Source: an uncultured Litorivicinus sp.
GTDB lineage: Bacteria; Pseudomonadota; Gammaproteobacteria; Pseudomonadales; Litorivicinaceae
Assembly: GCA_902541775.1 (NCBI GenBank)
Contig: CACBSE010000007.1
Location: forward strand, 1-38,877
DNA: 38,877 bases
Reading direction: 5' to 3'
Shown here: piece by piece, positions 34,807 through 38,877 of the stretch
How positions within the stretch are numbered: position 1 is the first letter of the stretch
Layout of the letters: each line of letters starts with the position of its first letter
Notes under the pieces: generated by a model
Databases searched by the model: none
What the model was told of the DNA's origin: nothing
What the model saw: only the letters and a program-made list of their open reading frames with translations
Made by a program: the position numbers and the translations under genes

Positions 34807-35998
34807 GCTGCATGACTATGCTGTAATTACCGGCAATTACTGGGCGTTTACCTTAACTGATGGCGCTCTGCGCATGCTTGTCGTGTTGCACTTTCACAGC
34901 TTGGGCTTCACCCCCCTAGAAATCGCATCTCTCTTTTTGTTTTACGAATTTTTTGGAATCGTGACCAATGCGGTTGGTGGCTGGTTGGGTGCACGAATTG
35001 GCCTCAATCGTACGATGCAAATTGGTCTTTTGATGCAGATTGGCGCGTTATCGATGCTACTGGTGCCAGAACACATGCTCAGTATGACCTGGGTGATGGC
35101 AGCACAAGCACTGTCCGGTATTGCGAAAGATTTGAACAAGATGAGTGCTAAAAGCTCCATGAAGTCGATCGCAAGTGATCAAAACGATGGCTTATACCGA
35201 ATCGTTGCGTTCTTAACAGGCTCCAAGAATGCATTGAAAGGCGCTGGCTTTTTTGGTGGGGCTCTCTTACTGTCGGTGTTTGATTTTCAGGGAGCGATCA
35301 TCGCAATGGTGGTCATGCTGACCACCGTGTGGGTGTTCAGTCTTTTATTGTTACGCCAAGAACTTGGTGTGATGAAGCATAAGCCGGCATTCAATCAGAT
35401 TTTTTCAAAGTCGAGGGCGGTCAATTGGTTATCGCTTGCGAGATTCTTTCTATTCGGTGCCCGCGATGTTTGGTTTGTTGTGGCCTTACCTGTTTTTCTG
35501 CATATGACGCTTAAGTGGGATTTTTGGCAGGTTGGCGGATATTTGGCCTCCTGGATCATCATCTATGGATTGATTCAAGCAGTCGCACCACGGTTAACAG
35601 GGAAAAATAAAACACCGCATGCTGTACGCATACAACTGGTGGTATTTGGTTGTTTACTCGCACTCGTCCCAGCAGGGATCGCGATCTCACTGACTCACGA
35701 TTTTTCGGTCGTGTATGTGGTGACCATTGGGTTGTTGCTGTTTGCATTATTATTTGCCATGAATTCAGCGTTACACAGTTTCCTAATTGTCCGCTTTGCT
35801 CGTGTTGATGGCGCAAGCTTAGATATCGGATTTTATTATATGGCGAATGCAGGTGGTCGGCTTGCTGGAACCGTTGCTTCAGGGGCGCTATATCAAGTAT
35901 ACGGTTTGGATGCTTGTTTGTGGGTTTCTGCGCTATTGATCGTGTTTGGATCACTTACCGCACTCTCTCTCCCGCAGGAAGAGTCGGGTACTGCCTAG
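34796..35998 (+). CDS. arsJ: Organoarsenical efflux MFS transporter ArsJ
   Basis: ArsJ is a major facilitator protein that exports 1-arseno-3-phosphoglycerate, giving arsenate resistance without arsenate reduction. The 400-residue product has about twelve membrane helices. Family hallmarks are the opening [58 protein letters not shown], and [19 protein letters not shown]. It starts at a GTG inside the end of the GAPDH gene. No arsC, arsB or acr3 is in the window, so this locus is the minimal arsR-GAPDH-arsJ form. Confidence 0.94.
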   Translation: MDSKLHDYAVITGNYWAFTLTDGALRMLVVLHFHSLGFTPLEIASLFLFYEFFGIVTNAVGGWLGARIGLNRTMQIGLLMQIGALSMLLVPEHMLSMTWVMAAQALSGIAKDLNKMSAKSSMKSIASDQNDGLYRIVAFLTGSKNALKGAGFFGGALLLSVFDFQGAIIAMVVMLTTVWVFSLLLLRQELGVMKHKPAFNQIFSKSRAVNWLSLARFFLFGARDVWFVVALPVFLHMTLKWDFWQVGGYLASWIIIYGLIQAVAPRLTGKNKTPHAVRIQLVVFGCLLALVPAGIAISLTHDFSVVYVVTIGLLLFALLFAMNSALHSFLIVRFARVDGASLDIGFYYMANAGGRLAGTVASGALYQVYGLDACLWVSALLIVFGSLTALSLPQEESGTA

Positions 35999-36027
35999 AT
36001 CATTGATCGCGACGACTTGGATTTCGT

Positions 36028-36046
36028 TTGTAGAATTCTTCTACAA
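36028..36046. promoter_or_regulatory. Perfect eight-base inverted repeat between arsJ and hexR
   Basis: TTGTAGAATTCTTCTACAA has two eight-base arms around TTC. It begins 29 bases after the arsJ stop. It has no T-run and so is not a clear intrinsic terminator; the TTGTAG/CTACAA halves resemble the half-site in front of pyk, which suggests a HexR-type operator. Confidence 0.4.
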
Positions 36047-36138
36047 GGTGTGCGGACGCATGACATCTGATCCGTCCAAATCCATTAATTGCTATTCTAA
36101 TCATGTCATTCTATCTATGTTGAGGCGTGCATTGCGCA

Positions 36139-36158
36139 ACAAAATTTTGTAATATTAC
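36139..36158. promoter_or_regulatory. Overlapping palindromes upstream of hexR
   Basis: ACAAAATTTTGT (36139-36150) is a perfect 12-base palindrome. It overlaps GTAATATTAC (36149-36158), a perfect 10-base palindrome. They stand 43 bases or more before the hexR start. TTGTAAT is close to the half-site of known HexR operators, so autoregulation is plausible. Confidence 0.4.
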
Positions 36159-36200
36159 GTATATTTATGAAAAAAAGATCGATTAGCAAAGGGGAATTTG

Positions 36201-37037
36201 GTGTTAACCCAAATTGAATCATCGCTTGATCAATTAAGCCGTTCTGAGCGCAAAGTGGCAGCTTTTGTTCTTGGCGAGGCGTCACGGGTATTGTCGATGT
36301 CAATCGCTCGGCTTGCGCGCGAGGCTGATGTCTCTGAGCCGACAGTCAATCGCTTTTGTCGCACATTTTCAGCAACCGGATTTCCCGACTTTAAACTGAA
36401 GCTGGCGCAAAGCCTGGCGAGTGGACCGACGCTGACTACCGCGATGGTATCTGACACTGATGCGATCCCTGCGATATTCTCGAAGCTGACGGATAAAGCC
36501 ATTCGCTCGGTACATGATCTGAAGTCATCAATCGATGTGCTCACCTTAGAGCGAGGAGTCGATCTATTCTGCCAAGCGAGGCAGGTTGCATTCTTTGGGA
36601 TGGGAGCAAGTGGCTCTGTTGCGCGTGACGCGCAGCACAAATTCTTTCGGTTCAATGTGCCTGTTGTTACTTATGAAGATGGCTTGATGCAGCGCATGCA
36701 TGCGGCAGCGATGAAAACTGGGGATTTGGCTGTTGTGATTTCGCATACAGGTCGAACCCGTGCGATGGTCGAAGCGGCGACTTTTGCGCGTGAAGCTGGG
36801 GCAAGTGTCTTGGCGATCACGCGTTCTGACACCCCGCTTTCACGGGTCGCGACACTGACTGTCTCGGTTGATGTGGATGAGAATACAGAGCTGTATATCC
36901 CAATGATGTCGAGGCTGATGCAATTATTGGTTTTGGATGTTTTAGTAACCGGTGTTGCGCAAAAGCGGGGTTCAGATTTTCAGCCACATCTTGCGCGAAT
37001 CAAGCAGGCGCTGGATGGAACAAGGCTACCTGACTGA
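36201..37037 (+). CDS. hexR: HexR-like RpiR-family repressor of glucose metabolism
   Basis: HexR represses the Entner-Doudoroff and pentose phosphate genes and is released by 2-keto-3-deoxy-6-phosphogluconate. The 278-residue product has an amino-terminal RpiR helix-turn-helix domain (LSRSERKVAAFVL, then SMSIARLAREADVSEPTVNR) and a sugar-isomerase (SIS) domain from about residue 118 (ARQVAFFGMGASGSVARDAQ, LAVVISHTGRTRAMVEAA). The start is taken as the GTG at 36201, with GGGG six bases upstream; TTG one codon earlier is an alternative. It precedes pyk and zwf, which fits the usual HexR context. Confidence 0.9.
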   Translation: MLTQIESSLDQLSRSERKVAAFVLGEASRVLSMSIARLAREADVSEPTVNRFCRTFSATGFPDFKLKLAQSLASGPTLTTAMVSDTDAIPAIFSKLTDKAIRSVHDLKSSIDVLTLERGVDLFCQARQVAFFGMGASGSVARDAQHKFFRFNVPVVTYEDGLMQRMHAAAMKTGDLAVVISHTGRTRAMVEAATFAREAGASVLAITRSDTPLSRVATLTVSVDVDENTELYIPMMSRLMQLLVLDVLVTGVAQKRGSDFQPHLARIKQALDGTRLPD

Positions 37038-37062
37038 GATGTCTTTTGATTGTCACAATATC

Positions 37063-37079
37063 TTGTTAAATTACTACAA
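37063..37079. promoter_or_regulatory. Candidate HexR operator before pyk
   Basis: TTGTTAAATTACTACAA is a 17-base imperfect dyad with TTGT and ACAA ends. It compares with the HexR motif of Shewanella and relatives (TGTAATTAAATTACA core) with a change in each half. It lies 36 bases before the pyk start. Confidence 0.5.
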
Positions 37080-37114
37080 AGGACTGAAATGATGATCGTG
37101 GCAAGGTTTTGAGA

Positions 37115-38578
37115 ATGCGTCGAACAAAAATTGTGGCTACACTCGGACCGGCTTCAGACCGTCCCGGGGTCTTGGAAGCGCTTCTCGATGCGGGGGTCGA
37201 CGTGTGTCGGCTTAATTTTTCTCATGGCAGCGCTGATGACCATCGTCGGCGATCGAATGAGGTACGGCAAATCGCAAAAGATCTCGGACGAGCAGTTGCG
37301 ATTCTTGCTGATCTTCAGGGACCGAAGATCAGGATAGCTCGATTTAAAGAACAGTCGGTCATGTTGAGCGTTGGTGCGCGGTTTGTACTTGACGCAGATT
37401 TGAATCCGAATGACGGCGATCAAACGCGAGTCGGGTTGGATTATCGAGAACTTCCCAAGGATTGTCGTCCAGGCGATGTGCTCTTGCTTGATGATGGACG
37501 AGTGATTCTGGGTGTCTCGGAAGTCAGCGGATCTCAGGTAATCACGGAAGTTCTCACCGGCGGGAAGCTGTCAAATAATAAAGGAATCAATAAGCAGGGT
37601 GGTGGGCTATCAGCAGCCGCCTTAACTGATAAAGACTACAGAGACATGGATGTGGTCTCAGAAATCGATGCGGATTTCGTTGCCATTTCGTTCCCGCGGA
37701 ATGCAGAGGATATGCATTTGGCACGTGCAGCACTAAGTAAATGTGGCTCTCATGCTGATTTAGTAGCCAAAGTAGAGCGCGCTGAAGCGGTTGCTTCAGA
37801 TGCAGTGCTTGATGAATTGATCTCTGCAAGTGATGCTGTGATGGTAGCGCGCGGTGATTTGGGAGTCGAAATCGGCGATGATCGACTGATCGGCATACAA
37901 AAGAAGATTATTACGCGCGCGCGTGCACTTGATCGTCCAGTCATTACAGCGACTCAGATGATGGAATCCATGATTTCGAATTCGATGCCAACACGTGCAG
38001 AAGTGTTTGATGTGGCGAATGCCGTGTTGGATGGCACAGATGCGGTGATGTTGTCAGCAGAGACAGCTGCCGGCGATTACCCGGTCGAAACAGTCTTGTC
38101 GATGGCTAAAACGGCAGCCGGTGCGGAGCAGACTGAGCAAGCACAGGCGCTCGGTGCCAGGGTCGAAGCGCAATACGGACGTCGTGATGAGGCGATTGCA
38201 CTAGGAGCGATGTATATCGCAAACCATTTAAAAAAATTAGCTGCGATTGTGTGTATTACCGACAGCGGGTCCACGCCTCTGTGGATGAGCCGTTCAGGAG
38301 CAAGTCTTCCAATTGTTGCACTCTCGGTGCGACCCAAAACCTTGGCTCGCATGTCGCTATTTAGGGGTGTAATGCCTTTGGCTTTCGACCCACCCACTGA
38401 TGAGTCCATGAGCTTTGTCGATCAAGTTGTCGTTAGACAGGTCGCCGAGTCATTAGGTCTCCCAGTGGATAGCCAAGTCCTTCTAACCCGAGGTGATCGT
38501 TTGAATACACCAGGAGGCACCAGTACCTTAAAAATTGTATCGGTCGAAGAGGCGAAGCGAATCACAGATGGTGATTGA
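37115..38578 (+). CDS. pyk: Pyruvate kinase
   Basis: Pyruvate kinase transfers phosphate from phosphoenolpyruvate to ADP. The 487-residue product starts MRRTKIVATLGPASD. It has VCRLNFSHGSADDH, AILADLQGPKIRIARF in the A domain, the B-domain lid, VMVARGDLGVEI, the signature TRAEVFDVANAVLDGTDAVM with potassium and substrate ligands, and a carboxy-terminal domain (LAAIVCITDSGSTPLWMSR). I chose the ATG at 37115 with AAGG eight bases upstream; the TTG at 37109 would add two residues. zwf overlaps its end by 11 bases, so both are likely one operon under HexR. Confidence 0.97.
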   Translation: MRRTKIVATLGPASDRPGVLEALLDAGVDVCRLNFSHGSADDHRRRSNEVRQIAKDLGRAVAILADLQGPKIRIARFKEQSVMLSVGARFVLDADLNPNDGDQTRVGLDYRELPKDCRPGDVLLLDDGRVILGVSEVSGSQVITEVLTGGKLSNNKGINKQGGGLSAAALTDKDYRDMDVVSEIDADFVAISFPRNAEDMHLARAALSKCGSHADLVAKVERAEAVASDAVLDELISASDAVMVARGDLGVEIGDDRLIGIQKKIITRARALDRPVITATQMMESMISNSMPTRAEVFDVANAVLDGTDAVMLSAETAAGDYPVETVLSMAKTAAGAEQTEQAQALGARVEAQYGRRDEAIALGAMYIANHLKKLAAIVCITDSGSTPLWMSRSGASLPIVALSVRPKTLARMSLFRGVMPLAFDPPTDESMSFVDQVVVRQVAESLGLPVDSQVLLTRGDRLNTPGGTSTLKIVSVEEAKRITDGD

Positions 38579-38877
38579 GATAAAAATTCCCAAAGAAGCG
38601 GAAATTCCTCCCACTGATTTTGTTATCGTTGGGGGTACAGGGGATCTGGCACTACGAAAAATTTTTCCTGCATTATTCCATCGATTTTTGGATGGTCAGA
38701 TCCCAGAGAGTTGCGCCCTGATCGCAGCAGCGCGTCATACTTTGCTCAAAAAAGAGTTCTTGAATCAATTGAGACCGTTCTGTGATGAAGTGATCACACC
38801 CGATAACGAAGCCAACTGGTTAGCTTTTGGTGATCGAGTTCAGATCATTGGATTCGATGTCAAAACAGGTAAAGGCG
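38568..38877 (+). CDS. zwf: Glucose-6-phosphate dehydrogenase Zwf, amino-terminal part
   Basis: Zwf oxidises glucose 6-phosphate to 6-phosphogluconolactone, the entry to the Entner-Doudoroff and pentose phosphate routes. The gene runs off the right edge; about 103 codons are present. The product has the dinucleotide-binding motif FVIVGGTGDLALRKIFPALF, a good match to the G6PDH opening (GASGDLTKRKL in others), and then the expected SCALIAAARH. The ATG at 38568 overlaps the pyk end by 11 bases; a GTG one codon on is an alternative start. Remaining domains and the following genes (usually pgl and eda) lie outside. Confidence 0.93.
   Translation, partial: MVIEIKIPKEAEIPPTDFVIVGGTGDLALRKIFPALFHRFLDGQIPESCALIAAARHTLLKKEFLNQLRPFCDEVITPDNEANWLAFGDRVQIIGFDVKTGKG

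Noticed and set aside
36028-36046. Intrinsic terminator after arsJ
   Set aside because: The stem is good but no run of T follows on either strand, so I list it as an inverted repeat of unknown role instead.

Overview
The window reads as a chromosomal segment of a free-living aerobic gammaproteobacterium of moderate GC content, judged by eye at about 50%. The evidence for this is an aa3-type cytochrome c oxidase cluster with the gene order familiar from Pseudomonas and relatives, a HexR/pyruvate kinase/Zwf cluster of the Entner-Doudoroff type, csrA, a PdxB-type vitamin B6 route, and a recX-alaS-lysC block. I cannot name a genus; marine Oceanospirillales-like lineages are an inference only. Nearly all DNA is coding. 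No tRNA, rRNA, CRISPR array, insertion sequence or prophage was seen.

Layout. Positions 1-8157: the amino-terminal part of mfd (minus, cut by the window edge), divergent pdxB (plus), then a minus-strand methionine-cycle operon read as sahR-like regulator, metF, metH. Positions 8204-15308 (plus): a 3-hydroxyisobutyryl-CoA hydrolase and a 3-hydroxyisobutyrate-type dehydrogenase (valine catabolism), then recX, alaS, lysC and tcdA. Positions 15301-18355: a metal-handling group, with a DUF4198 protein (minus) divergent from a HupE/UreJ-type membrane protein that overlaps a cation diffusion facilitator.

Positions 18424-26191: the cytochrome c oxidase locus: DUF2970 protein, coxB, coxA, cox11/ctaG, coxC, a minus-strand DUF2909 protein, SURF1, a thioredoxin-like small protein, ctaA and ctaB. 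Positions 26313-31091 are the least tidy part. They hold a decayed YIP1-family gene, azlCD (minus), two small unknown minus-strand genes, an AI-2E-family permease (minus), a decayed cytochrome b561-family gene and about 700 bases with nothing recognisable.

Positions 31092-33377: csrA, an AlkB-like dioxygenase abutting a class I glutamine amidotransferase, and an unknown membrane-anchored coiled-coil protein. Positions 33455-35998: an arsR-GAPDH-arsJ arsenate resistance operon, in which GAPDH makes 1-arseno-3-phosphoglycerate and ArsJ exports it. Positions 36201-38877: hexR, pyk and the start of zwf (cut by the window edge).

I found no clearly new biological system. The points I consider most worth a second look are: a perfect 16-bp palindrome that could control the sahR-metF-metH operon and the divergent hydrolase gene together, with sahR possibly leaderless; two well-resolved pseudogenes whose ancestral families can be read across frames; a recX-alaS-lysC block lacking recA upstream and csrA downstream; and a cox locus that ends without the expected SCO gene.
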